Positions 18,801-26,640 of a stretch of DNA of 64,000 nucleotides are shown here, one piece after another. Where the stretch lies: NCBI GenBank assembly GCA_036159515.1, contig JAYYEV010000081.1, positions 1 through 64,000 on the forward strand, written 5' to 3'. Numbering within the stretch: position 1 is the stretch's first letter; every line of letters starts with the position of its first letter. The position numbers and the translations under genes were made by a program. The notes beneath the pieces are model-generated. The model saw only the letters and a list, made by a program, of their open reading frames with translations, searched no databases and had not been told where the DNA came from. Source of the DNA: GCA-002727735 sp036159515. Lineage in GTDB: Bacteria; Bacteroidota; Bacteroidia; Flavobacteriales_D; Parvicellaceae.

Positions 18801-18926
18801 TTTTTCAACAGCTTGGTCATTCACATCAGATTCAAATGATCTTGTCACCCAAGAAAAGGAGAGTTGGTATAAACAAGCTAAAAACAACAGGATAGTAAAT
18901 ACCCAAATGGCACTTCTATTTCTCAT
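15828..18926 (-). CDS. secDF: Fused protein-export membrane protein SecDF
   Basis: A 1032-residue fusion of SecD and SecF, the RND-type, proton-driven accessory of the SecYEG channel. The SecD half has DLQGGMSVTLEV (about 113-124), a large periplasmic region, then the six-helix bundle with GLILTIGMSVDANVLIYERV. The SecF half has GGRSYRVEF and IGYSINDTVVVFDRIRE. Fused SecDF is normal in Bacteroidota. It is the first gene of the secDF-tatA-antiporter run, with a good promoter upstream. It starts with ATG and no Shine-Dalgarno. Confidence 0.95.
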   Translation of the reverse strand: MRNRSAIWVFTILLFLACLYQLSFSWVTRSFESDVNDQAVEKFDSLTQNAIPYFTLNGDTLIVDGNSKKEKQQIVSYYEQKLLSDQSDAPVYPVIDLDYQRCKDQELGLGLDLQGGMSVTLEVSIEDLVKNFAKASAKKPSFRKPYNAALEDYRMGESTVNAPSDDFIGLFAAHYKNMYGEEPMTFFTVGLKDYLDKNSSKNNTEIIAKLREISEDAIEKTHRIIESRINKFGVSQPNIKKLAVSGRLQIELPGAKDKSRIRKLLQSTASLEFWDGAHKDWTNKFVELTKAFSNNANEDTVEQFIELTEDSLSKLSVVDLAIYNEEKATFDSLAELRAVEKSIEDSILLAEGKILNGTLKFAHSPGSPVIGFSKTADTSRVNNILKSEKANEIFGQYKRVKFLWSKEYYTKDKGYNFEGHQLMAIEIPKNGEAKINGEDIVDAMQSFDQNSKPSVLLTFESKIADTWSKWTEQKVGKIIAIVLDDQIFSAPVINQKISGGNTEISGGFETIEEAQDLANILKAGSLPVPAVIVDEAIVGPSLGEENIISGTWSLIGAGLLILLYMLFYYKRAGFVANVALVANVFFIFGTLASLGAALTLPGFAGLILTIGMSVDANVLIYERVKEELSNGKGIKLAIQDGYKHAYTAIIDANVTSLLTAIVLAYFGSGPIQGFATTLIIGVFTSLFSAIFITRLIFSYLLDKKWNLSFYRNATKNLFTTTSIKFLSKRKISYSLSAVIVIIGVYSLFTKGLDGSVEFTGGRSYRVEFSEEMNKEEVKSAITEVCENIPPEIKTVDNNFTLEITTKYLEGSETKNKVSKIDSSMVTAFANLGFVDDPTLDSKNSFKILYSRGVEKQISNELIQGSFLAVLFSLFVIFIYIAFRFRRWQYGLGALVAMFHDVLVVLGLFSIFYNILPFSMEIDQAFIAAILTVIGYSINDTVVVFDRIREYAALHKKSSSIQVVDRALNSTLSRTINTSLSTFLVLLTIFMFGGESIKGFSFALMIGVLVGTYSSLFIATPLVVDFSKKNIKS

Positions 18927-18967
18927 TTAATATTTTTTATAGTATTAATAATACAAATTTGAGGGCG

Positions 18968-18999
18968 CAAATATAAAATTTCAAATGGTTATTACCAAC
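18968..18999 (-). promoter_or_regulatory. Bacteroidota-type promoter of secDF operon
   Basis: On the minus strand, GTTG (18999-18996), a 20-bp spacer, then TATATTTG (18975-18968). This fits the -33/-7 pattern with a spacer one base longer than optimal. It lies 41 bases before the secDF ATG. Confidence 0.55.
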
Positions 19000-19091
19000 T
19001 TATAATCAACATCTTCGTTATCATATTCAAATACTAGTTAACTTTAACGAATTATCAACTTAAACATTTGATACAAATTACATTGAGAATC

Positions 19092-21332
19092 ATGAACAAA
19101 AAAATTAAATTAATTATTTGTTGTTTTTCATTGTTCATGGGAAATTCCATTATCTCTCAAACAAAACCACATCATATTGTACAGGCTAATGATATTTTAG
19201 TGATAGATGGTTCTGATACCCTTACCAACCCTTGGACTGGAGGATTCAATGCCGTTCAAATTTCAAAAATGGACTTGAATTTTGATTCTTTAGAAGATTT
19301 ATTTGTTTTTGATCGTACTGGAAATAAAATAACCACCTTTATTAACAACGGAAGCACTTACTCTTATGCACCTGAATATGAACAATTATTTCCTCAAAGT
19401 CTAAGTGATTGGGTTTTATTAAGAGACTATAACAATGATAATAAAAAAGATATTTTTTGCTCTGTTTCAGGTGGAATTGGAGTTTGGAAAAACACCTCTG
19501 TTAACAATGAACTAAGCTTTAATCTAGTTACAAATCCTTTTGTATATTCTTACCAATATTCAACTAATACTAATCTATATGTAAGTGTGGTTGACATTCC
19601 TGCTATTAATGACATTGACGGAGACGGTGATTTAGACATATTAAGCTTTGGAGTTCTAGGAACAAGATTAGAATACCATAAAAACATATCTGTTGAAAGT
19701 GGATACAATCAAGATTCATTGATTTTTGAACTGAAAAACGCATGCTGGGGACACTTTAGAGAAGATGGACTGACTAACACCTGTATTTTATTTGACACTT
19801 GCGGCTTTAATGTGTCATCTCCTGAGTCAAATATGGACACTTCAACAACTAGAAATCAATATAAAAGACATAGTGGATCAACCGTTTTGTCCTTGGATCT
19901 TAACAATGACAATGTCAAAGATTTAATTCTTGGAGATGTGTCTTTTGGTAATCTTGTTGCATTGTATAATGACAACATTGGAGTAAACCAAAATACCTCT
20001 TTTATCAGTCAAGACACTGCGTTTCCAAGCAATAGCCTGCCCGTTGATTTATTTATTTATCCTGCATCATTTTATGAAGACATGGATTTTGACGGCATAA
20101 AAGACCTTGTAGTTTCACCCAATTCTGATAATGATACTGAAGATAAAGAAAGCATATGGTTTTATAAAAATTTTGGCACGAACAATTCACCTTCATTCTA
20201 TTTTCAAAAGAATAATTTACTACAAGATGAAACCATTGATCTTGGCAGAGGTGCTAAACCCATTTTAGTTGATTTAAATAATGACAATTTACTGGATTTA
20301 ATTGTTTCAAATTTTGGAGAATTTGATCTTAATGTTCCCGTGCATTACAATTCCTCCATATCCTCTTTCATCAATATTGGCACTCCTTTAAGTCCTAAGT
20401 TTGAAAAAACTAGCGATAACTTTCAAAATATTGCAACCACTTTAAATCGGCTAAACCTAGCCCCAGCGTTTGGAGACTTAGATAACGATGGAGATTTGGA
20501 TGCTATTGTTGGAGATTTTGATGGAAATCTACATTATTTTGAAAACACTTCATCTAATCCAAATCAAATGAGCTTAAACTTATCCATTTCTCCACTGATT
20601 GATCAACTAAACAATGTTTTTGATGTTGGATATTGTGCGCATCCTACCCTTTTTGACATTGACAATGATAATGATTTAGATTTAATTGTGGGTGAAGCCA
20701 TTGGAAACTTAAATTACCTAGAAAACATAGGAGATTCAACGACATTTAATTTTGAATTAGCTTCAGAATCATTAGGACAGGTGAATGTATCCGAATGGTG
20801 GACCAACATTGGTTCAAGTACACCGCAATTTAAAATCATAAATCAGGAAGTAAATTTGTTTGTGGGTAGTGAAAGAGGCCGGGTATTTCATTATGATAAC
20901 ATTACAAATAACTTAAATGGAAGCTTTAATCTTGTGGATAGTAATACATTGAATATTTATACTGGACCAAACAATGTTCCAGCTATTTATGATATTAATA
21001 AAGACACTATATTGGATTTTTTGATAGGAAACAAAAGAGGAGGTATCTCATTATTTTATGGGTCAATGGATTCTACTGTTAGTAATAATTTTAAGAAGAT
21101 TAACACAGATAAATACATCTTATTTCCTAACCCCAGTTCCAATAAGATAAACTCAAATGTCCCTTTAAATACTTCTTATCAAATTTATTCTATTGATGGA
21201 GGATTAATACAACAGGGGTTTTTTAATTCGGAAATAGATATTGAAGGTTTAGAAGATGGAATTTACTTTATTTTATTCTATGTAGATAACGAATACCGTA
21301 TGCATAAATTTATAAAGTGCAAGTTTCAATAA
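19092..21332 (+). CDS. Secreted FG-GAP/VCBS repeat protein with T9SS type A sorting domain
   Basis: A 746-residue exported protein. The start is set at the ATG of MNKKIKLIICCFSLF, eight codons inside the longer reading frame, because this gives a normal signal peptide ending near SQT. The body carries repeated Asp-rich, Ca2+-binding-like FG-GAP/VCBS motifs such as DIDGDGDLDILSFG, DLDNDGDLDAIVGDFDGN and DIDNDNDLDLIVGEAIGN, predicted to form a beta-propeller. The last 75 or so residues (YILFPNPSSNKI... to MHKFIKCK) match a type A T9SS sorting domain, so it is probably passed to the cell surface by T9SS. Ligand and role are unknown. Its last 16 bases overlap the DCC gene. Confidence 0.85.
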   Translation: MNKKIKLIICCFSLFMGNSIISQTKPHHIVQANDILVIDGSDTLTNPWTGGFNAVQISKMDLNFDSLEDLFVFDRTGNKITTFINNGSTYSYAPEYEQLFPQSLSDWVLLRDYNNDNKKDIFCSVSGGIGVWKNTSVNNELSFNLVTNPFVYSYQYSTNTNLYVSVVDIPAINDIDGDGDLDILSFGVLGTRLEYHKNISVESGYNQDSLIFELKNACWGHFREDGLTNTCILFDTCGFNVSSPESNMDTSTTRNQYKRHSGSTVLSLDLNNDNVKDLILGDVSFGNLVALYNDNIGVNQNTSFISQDTAFPSNSLPVDLFIYPASFYEDMDFDGIKDLVVSPNSDNDTEDKESIWFYKNFGTNNSPSFYFQKNNLLQDETIDLGRGAKPILVDLNNDNLLDLIVSNFGEFDLNVPVHYNSSISSFINIGTPLSPKFEKTSDNFQNIATTLNRLNLAPAFGDLDNDGDLDAIVGDFDGNLHYFENTSSNPNQMSLNLSISPLIDQLNNVFDVGYCAHPTLFDIDNDNDLDLIVGEAIGNLNYLENIGDSTTFNFELASESLGQVNVSEWWTNIGSSTPQFKIINQEVNLFVGSERGRVFHYDNITNNLNGSFNLVDSNTLNIYTGPNNVPAIYDINKDTILDFLIGNKRGGISLFYGSMDSTVSNNFKKINTDKYILFPNPSSNKINSNVPLNTSYQIYSIDGGLIQQGFFNSEIDIEGLEDGIYFILFYVDNEYRMHKFIKCKFQ

Positions 21333-21724
21333 ATAATCCCATTGTAATAATAGACTCTGAATGTATTTTTTGTAATTATTGGGGTAATTTCATTTTAAAC
21401 TACGATAAGTCAAAACGTATTTTGGTTACCATTCCTAATTCCAATACAGGGCGTGAAATTTTAAATAGAAGCCATGATATTGTAGATATTGAAGAAACCA
21501 TTTTATTCAAAAAAGAGGGTCAATTATATCAATATTCAGATGCAGTTCTCCAACTAATTGTTCAAATGAAAAATGTTTTTCTTTATCCACTTTTAATTGG
21601 GTATTTAATCCCTAGGCAAGCACGAAATTGGATATATCTAGAGATTTCCAAAAGAAGAAAAAAACTAATGATAAACCAATGTCACATTAGTAATCTCAGA
21701 AAAAATAAACGATTTATATTATAA
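21317..21724 (+). CDS. DCC-family thiol-disulfide-oxidoreductase-like protein
   Basis: A 135-residue member of the DCC family (DUF393), named for its conserved Asp-x-x-Cys-x-x-Cys. Here the motif is IIDSECIFCNYW (about 12-23), followed by the family's later YSDAVLQLIVQM and LIPRQARNWIYLEISKRR segments. The family has a thioredoxin-like fold and presumed redox activity, but few members are characterised. GTG at 21317 overlaps the preceding T9SS gene by 16 bases; no internal ATG precedes the motif. The 3' end shares TTATAA with convergent mdh. Confidence 0.85.
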   Translation: MQVSINNPIVIIDSECIFCNYWGNFILNYDKSKRILVTIPNSNTGREILNRSHDIVDIEETILFKKEGQLYQYSDAVLQLIVQMKNVFLYPLLIGYLIPRQARNWIYLEISKRRKKLMINQCHISNLRKNKRFIL

Positions 21725-22648
21725 TGCATTCAAAGCATCATTCATATTTCGAACAGCAGTAGCACTCTTCTCAAACAACTCTTTTTCTGAATTATTCAGA
21801 TTAAGATCAATTATTTTCTCCCAACCATTTTTTCCAACTACAACTGGAACACCTATACAAATATCAGATTGTCCATATTCTCCTTCTAAATATACCGAAC
21901 AAGGAATAATTCTCTTTTGATCATGTAAAATACTATCTACCAAATAGGCAACTGCAGCACCTGGAGCATACCAAGCTGATGTACCTAGCATTCCAGTTAG
22001 TGTCTTACCTCCAACCATGGTGTCAGCTGCAACTTTTTCTAATGTTGATTGGTCTAATAAATTTTCAAAAGGGATTCCATTATAAGTAGCGAGACGAGTT
22101 AGAGGAATCATAGTGGTGTCTCCATGGCCTCCAATAACCATTCCATGAATAACATTTGAAGGTCTTTCAAGTGCCAATGACAAATATGTTCTGAATCTTG
22201 CGCTGTCTAACGCCCCACCCATTCCTATTACTCTATGCTTAGATAGACCACTTTCTTTAAAAGTCAAATAAGTCATCGTATCCATTGGGTTAGATACAAT
22301 AACTAGTACTGCACTTGGTGAATGTGCTAAAACATTTTCTGTTACTGTCTTTACGATCCCTGCGTTTACTCCTATTAATTCTTCCCTTGTCATACCAGGC
22401 TTTCTTGGAATTCCACTCGTGACTACAACCACATCACTGCCTGATGTCTTTTTATAATCATTTGTACTACCAACTATTTTGGTGTTAAACCCAAGTAAAG
22501 AAGAGGTCTGCATCATATCTAATGCTTTTCCTTCTGCAAAATTTTCTCTGATATCTAGTAGGACTACTTCACTAGCAATTCTCTTGTAAGCAATAGCATC
22601 TGCACATGTTGAGCCTACATTACCTGCACCTATTATAGTAACTTTCAT
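21719..22648 (-). CDS. mdh: Malate dehydrogenase (LDH-like type)
   Basis: A 309-residue NAD-dependent malate dehydrogenase of the TCA cycle. Visible are the NAD-binding GAGNVGSTCADAIA at the N terminus, the substrate Arg loop IPRKPGMTREEL, VSNPMDTMTYL, and the active-site His in VIGGHGDTTMIPL. The Arg-rich loop distinguishes malate from lactate dehydrogenase. The gene is monocistronic and divergent from the ECF sigma gene. A near-consensus -7 box, TATATTTT, lies about 30 bases upstream of the ATG. Confidence 0.95.
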   Translation of the reverse strand: MKVTIIGAGNVGSTCADAIAYKRIASEVVLLDIRENFAEGKALDMMQTSSLLGFNTKIVGSTNDYKKTSGSDVVVVTSGIPRKPGMTREELIGVNAGIVKTVTENVLAHSPSAVLVIVSNPMDTMTYLTFKESGLSKHRVIGMGGALDSARFRTYLSLALERPSNVIHGMVIGGHGDTTMIPLTRLATYNGIPFENLLDQSTLEKVAADTMVGGKTLTGMLGTSAWYAPGAAVAYLVDSILHDQKRIIPCSVYLEGEYGQSDICIGVPVVVGKNGWEKIIDLNLNNSEKELFEKSATAVRNMNDALNAL

Positions 22649-22775
22649 TTTGTTTGATTTGATTATAATTTCTGCGAAAATATAAAAATCAATATCTTTA
22701 AGTAGCTATTTTCTAAATACTTATAAAAAAAATAAATATAAAGGCAACCATTTCAATTTTAATCGTTTGTAGAAA

Positions 22776-23333
22776 ATGACTGCTGAAAATTTCGAAATCA
22801 CATCCTTAATTGAGGGTTGTAAAAATAATGATAGGAAATCTCAGCAATTTATTTATGATAAATTTTACGGTAAAATGATGGGTGTTGCTCTTCGCTATTT
22901 TAAAGATTATGACACTGCAAGTGATGTGGTACAAGAAAGCTTTATTAAGGCTTTTTCAAAAATAAATCAGTTTGAAGGAGGTAAAAATTTTGGTGGCTGG
23001 CTTAAACGCATTGTTACAAATCATTCACTTGATCAACTAAGAAAGAACAAAAAAGTTTCTTTTACTAACGATGAAGCGCTTCAAAACCAGACTTACGATA
23101 ACGAAGACGACGACATCTCCTATTACAGCAGCATAAAAATGAATCAAATTCTTGAAGCTGTTCATGAGTTAAGTAATTCTTATAAAGCCGTATTCAACCT
23201 GTATGTATTAGATGGTTTAACTCATAAAGAAATTGCAAATGTACTTGGTATAAGCGTAGGGACTTCAAAGTCAAATTATGCCAAGGCTAAAAAGAAATTA
23301 AAAACAATACTTTCTAACAAATTTAATCTTTGA
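22776..23333 (+). CDS. ECF-type RNA polymerase sigma factor
   Basis: A 185-residue group IV sigma factor. Sigma region 2 includes LRYFKDYDTASDVVQESFIKAF and the -10-contacting NFGGWLKRIVTNHSLDQLR. Region 4 is a C-terminal helix-turn-helix, LTHKEIANVLGISVGTSKS. There is no region 1.1 or 3. Its stop TGA overlaps the TTG start of the next gene (TTGA), so the two are translationally coupled, the usual arrangement of a sigma factor with its anti-sigma partner. Target promoters and inducing signal are unknown. Confidence 0.92.
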   Translation: MTAENFEITSLIEGCKNNDRKSQQFIYDKFYGKMMGVALRYFKDYDTASDVVQESFIKAFSKINQFEGGKNFGGWLKRIVTNHSLDQLRKNKKVSFTNDEALQNQTYDNEDDDISYYSSIKMNQILEAVHELSNSYKAVFNLYVLDGLTHKEIANVLGISVGTSKSNYAKAKKKLKTILSNKFNL

Positions 23334-24613
23334 GTAAAAAAACAACATATGACCTATTTGAAAACCTAATTAAAGACAAATTAGAAGGTTTAGAAAGTGA
23401 TTACGGAAAGGATTGGAATAAAATTTCTTCAAAGTTAGATGGTACAAAAATCAAGTCCTCTAAGAACAAAAATTCTCTATTGGTATTCATTTCAGTTTTA
23501 GTTGGTATAGGATTACTGACTGCGTTTTTATTGGATAATAATCCTGAAAACATAAAAACAATTCCTAAAGAAATCAAAATAAACAAACCTGTTGTAAAAA
23601 TAAAACCAAGTGAAAATACCATCAACAGACAAGAAAAAATAAACAAAACAAAATTTTCTGAAATCAAAGAATCAAATAATCTTTCAAATGAAATTTATCA
23701 AGAATTCGATAATATAAATTCAGAAATAAATGACACAAATGCTTTTGTATCACCAATAGATTCCATTGCAGATAGTTCTTCTTCTTTTTTAACTGAAAAT
23801 GAATCAGTGATTACAAATCATATTTCAATTCAAACAAATAAAGCTGCTGTATGTTACAATGACTCAATAACCTTATCTTCAAGTGGCTGCGACAGTTGCT
23901 TGGTTTTATGGAAAATAAACGAATTGGAATACATAAGAGAGAAAAAAATTAAACTTTTAGCAAAAGAAAATTTAACTGTTTTACTTTACGAATATACCAA
24001 GCAAGACTCTTTCCTTAGTTTAAAAGATTCCTTACAAATACCCATACATAAGGCGCCAAAGATTGAAATTATTCATGAAACAACAAATGATAATGGATCG
24101 ATAAGCACCTATCTAACTCCAATAGTAGTGGACGAATTTTCATCTGTTAATTACTCATTTATTAAAGATGGTCGTTTTAGCTGGAATTTTGGAGACGGAT
24201 CATATAGTAATCAATCACACCCTAGACACGAGTATAAAACAAATGGTAAGTATATGGTGTATTTATCGTATGTGGGGCACTTTGGATGTACATCTTATGC
24301 CAACACAGAAGTTGACATCACTGCTAATTTTGATATACTTGCTCCCAATACATTTACCCCTAATGGTGACGGAATTAATGATGTATTTATGCCAGAAGGT
24401 TTAAAGCTAAGTGGTCTTCCATTTGAAATGGTCATATTCAACAAGCATGGAAAAACTATTTTTTCAACTCAAAATTCAAACAATGGGTGGACAGGATTTG
24501 ATCAAAATACAGGAAGAAAATGTCCAACTGGTAATTACTTATGGGTGGTGAGACTAGAAAACGAAGATGGGACTTTCAATCCATACAAAGGATCAATTCT
24601 AATCGTGGATTAA
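23330..24613 (+). CDS. Putative anti-sigma membrane protein with PKD and T9SS type B domain
   Basis: A 427-residue protein coupled to the ECF sigma gene. Residues 1-48 are hydrophilic and contain YDLFENLIKDKLEGLE and a later Asp-Trp-x-x-Ile-x-x-Lys-Leu pattern. This resembles the short cytoplasmic N termini of many Bacteroidota anti-sigma proteins. One transmembrane helix follows (about 49-68). Outside lie a low-complexity linker (70-150), a region with paired Cys (SSSGCDSCL), a PKD-like domain (FSWNFGDGSYSNQSHP, about 281-330) and a C-terminal type B T9SS/gliding domain (APNTFTPNGDGINDVF onward, about 337-427). There is no cleavable signal peptide, which is odd for a T9SS cargo. TTG is the only usable start. 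The anti-sigma role is inferred from position and topology. Confidence 0.78.
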   Translation: MSKKTTYDLFENLIKDKLEGLESDYGKDWNKISSKLDGTKIKSSKNKNSLLVFISVLVGIGLLTAFLLDNNPENIKTIPKEIKINKPVVKIKPSENTINRQEKINKTKFSEIKESNNLSNEIYQEFDNINSEINDTNAFVSPIDSIADSSSSFLTENESVITNHISIQTNKAAVCYNDSITLSSSGCDSCLVLWKINELEYIREKKIKLLAKENLTVLLYEYTKQDSFLSLKDSLQIPIHKAPKIEIIHETTNDNGSISTYLTPIVVDEFSSVNYSFIKDGRFSWNFGDGSYSNQSHPRHEYKTNGKYMVYLSYVGHFGCTSYANTEVDITANFDILAPNTFTPNGDGINDVFMPEGLKLSGLPFEMVIFNKHGKTIFSTQNSNNGWTGFDQNTGRKCPTGNYLWVVRLENEDGTFNPYKGSILIVD

Positions 24614-26553
24614 GCATCTATATTTGCGTACTTAGCATTATTTTCTATAAATTCTCTTCTAGGCGGAACATCATCACCCATCAACATAGAAAATATTCTG
24701 TCAGCCTCAGCTGCACTTTCAATTGTAACTTGTCTTAGTGTTCTATTTTCTGGTGACATAGTTGTATCCCATAATTGTTCAGCATTCATTTCACCAAGAC
24801 CTTTATAACGTTGTACATGGACACTTGATTCACTACCTGAGCCTTTCATTTCATCTATAAAGCCATCTCTTTCTTTATCGTCCCAAGCATATTTGGCTTG
24901 TTTTCCTTTTCTAACTAAATATAGTGGAGGAGTAGCAATATAAATATATCCATTCTCAATCATCTCTCTCATGTATCTAAAGAAAAAGGTCAATATCAGT
25001 GTTTGAATATGACTTCCATCCACATCAGCATCACACATGATCACCGCTTTGTGATATCTTAGTTTTTCTAAGTTTAAGGCTTTAGAGTCTTCTTCAGTTC
25101 CAACTCTAACACCAAGGGCAGTATAGATGTTTTTTATTTCTTCATTTTCAAATATTTTATGGACCATGGCTTTTTCCACATTGAGAATTTTACCTCTTAA
25201 GGGCATAATCGCTTGAAACTCTCTATCTCTACCTTGCTTAGCAGTTCCGCCAGCTGAATCCCCCTCAACAAGGAATAACTCACATTTTGCTGGATCTTTT
25301 GAAGCGCAATCTGCTAGTTTTCCTGGAAGCCCAGCTCCTCCCATAGGATTTTTTCGCTGAACCATTTCACGTGCCTTTCTTGCAGCATGTCTGGCTGTAG
25401 CAGCCAATATAACCTTTTCTATAATTTTTTTAGCATCTGCAGGATTCTCCTCTAGGTAATTAGCTAACATTTCACTAACTGCTTGACTAACAGGTGCAGA
25501 GACTTCTCTGTTACCTAATTTCGTTTTCGTTTGACCTTCAAATTGTGGTTCAGCTACCTTAACAGAAACTATGGCAGTAAGACCTTCTCTAAAATCATCT
25601 CCAGCTATTTCAAACTTCAACTTATCCAGCATTCCAGAGTTTTCTGCATATTTTTTTAACGTATTTGTTAAACCTCTTCTAAAACCAGTTAAGTGGGTAC
25701 CGCCTTCATGGGTATTAATGTTATTGACATAACTATGTATGTTTTCACTATAACTAGTGTTGTATATCATCGCTACTTCTACTGGGATATTGTCTTTTTC
25801 CCCTTCAATAGCTACCACTTTTTCAATTAGTCTTTCTCTAGTACCATCTAAAAACTCCACAAATTCCGACAGACCTCTCTCAGAAAAAAAGGTTTCTGAT
25901 TTAAAATCACCATCTTCCGCATTTTCTCTTTCGTCAGTTAGTACAATAGTAATGCCCTTGTTCAAATAAGCAAGCTCTCTCATTCTTGCAGAGAGTGTAT
26001 CATAAGAATATATGATGTCATCAAAGATTTCTTTATCTGGACTAAATTCAACTTGAGTACCCCTATCTGTGGTATTACCTACTTCCTCAACCTCTTTTGT
26101 TTTTTTACCTTTTGAATATTCTTGTTCCCAAATTTTACCATCTCTGTAAACGGTTGCCTTCAAATAAATTGATAAGGCATTTACACATGAAACCCCTACA
26201 CCATGTAATCCACCAGATACCTTATATGAATCTTTATCAAATTTACCACCTGCACCTATTTTAGTCATTACAACTTCCAATGCTGAAACACCTTCTTTTT
26301 TGTGCATATCAACAGGTATACCACGCCCATTATCTTTTACTCTTATTCCGTTTTCTTTTGTTATGGTTACTGAAATGGCATCACAATGTCCAGCTAAAGC
26401 TTCGTCTATAGAATTATCAACTACTTCATATACAAGGTGATGTAGACCTCTAGAACCTACATCTCCAATATACATTGAAGGTCGCATTCTAACATGTTCA
26501 ATACCCTCTAAAGCTTGAATACTATCCGCGGAATATTTCTTCTCTTCACTCAT
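24610..26553 (-). CDS. gyrB: DNA gyrase subunit B
   Basis: A 647-residue type IIA topoisomerase ATPase subunit that supercoils DNA with GyrA. GHKL motifs include VVDNSIDEALAGHCD and DNGRGIPVD. The TOPRIM domain has the Glu in LVEGDSAGGTAKQGRDREFQ and the metal site CDADVDGSHI. The C-terminal MNAEQLWDTTM segment is typical. Length fits the shorter GyrB form without the proteobacterial insert. The start is set at ATG 26553 (MSEEKKYSADSI). A longer reading from TTG 26574 would overlap the candidate -7 box. The stop shares TTAA with the convergent sigma-partner gene. Confidence 0.96.
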   Translation of the reverse strand: MSEEKKYSADSIQALEGIEHVRMRPSMYIGDVGSRGLHHLVYEVVDNSIDEALAGHCDAISVTITKENGIRVKDNGRGIPVDMHKKEGVSALEVVMTKIGAGGKFDKDSYKVSGGLHGVGVSCVNALSIYLKATVYRDGKIWEQEYSKGKKTKEVEEVGNTTDRGTQVEFSPDKEIFDDIIYSYDTLSARMRELAYLNKGITIVLTDERENAEDGDFKSETFFSERGLSEFVEFLDGTRERLIEKVVAIEGEKDNIPVEVAMIYNTSYSENIHSYVNNINTHEGGTHLTGFRRGLTNTLKKYAENSGMLDKLKFEIAGDDFREGLTAIVSVKVAEPQFEGQTKTKLGNREVSAPVSQAVSEMLANYLEENPADAKKIIEKVILAATARHAARKAREMVQRKNPMGGAGLPGKLADCASKDPAKCELFLVEGDSAGGTAKQGRDREFQAIMPLRGKILNVEKAMVHKIFENEEIKNIYTALGVRVGTEEDSKALNLEKLRYHKAVIMCDADVDGSHIQTLILTFFFRYMREMIENGYIYIATPPLYLVRKGKQAKYAWDDKERDGFIDEMKGSGSESSVHVQRYKGLGEMNAEQLWDTTMSPENRTLRQVTIESAAEADRIFSMLMGDDVPPRREFIENNAKYANIDA

Positions 26554-26571
26554 GTCAATAAATTTGTTGAG

Positions 26572-26579
26572 CAAATATA
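26572..26579 (-). promoter_or_regulatory. Candidate -7 box of gyrB
   Basis: TATATTTG (then C) on the minus strand matches TAnnTTTG and lies 18 bases before the gyrB ATG. The -33 element is not recognisable. Confidence 0.45.
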
Positions 26580-26640
26580 GTTTTTTAGGCTTATAAAATA
26601 GCCTTATTCTTCTCTGTAAATAGAGGAGTTTTCAACAGTG

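Noticed and set aside
15828..18926. SecD-SecF fusion
   Set aside because: Normal for the phylum and for several other bacterial groups.
26587..26604. Hairpin AGGCT/AGCCT between the barrel gene and gyrB
   Set aside because: Only five base pairs, and no T-run follows it on the minus strand, so it is not an intrinsic terminator.
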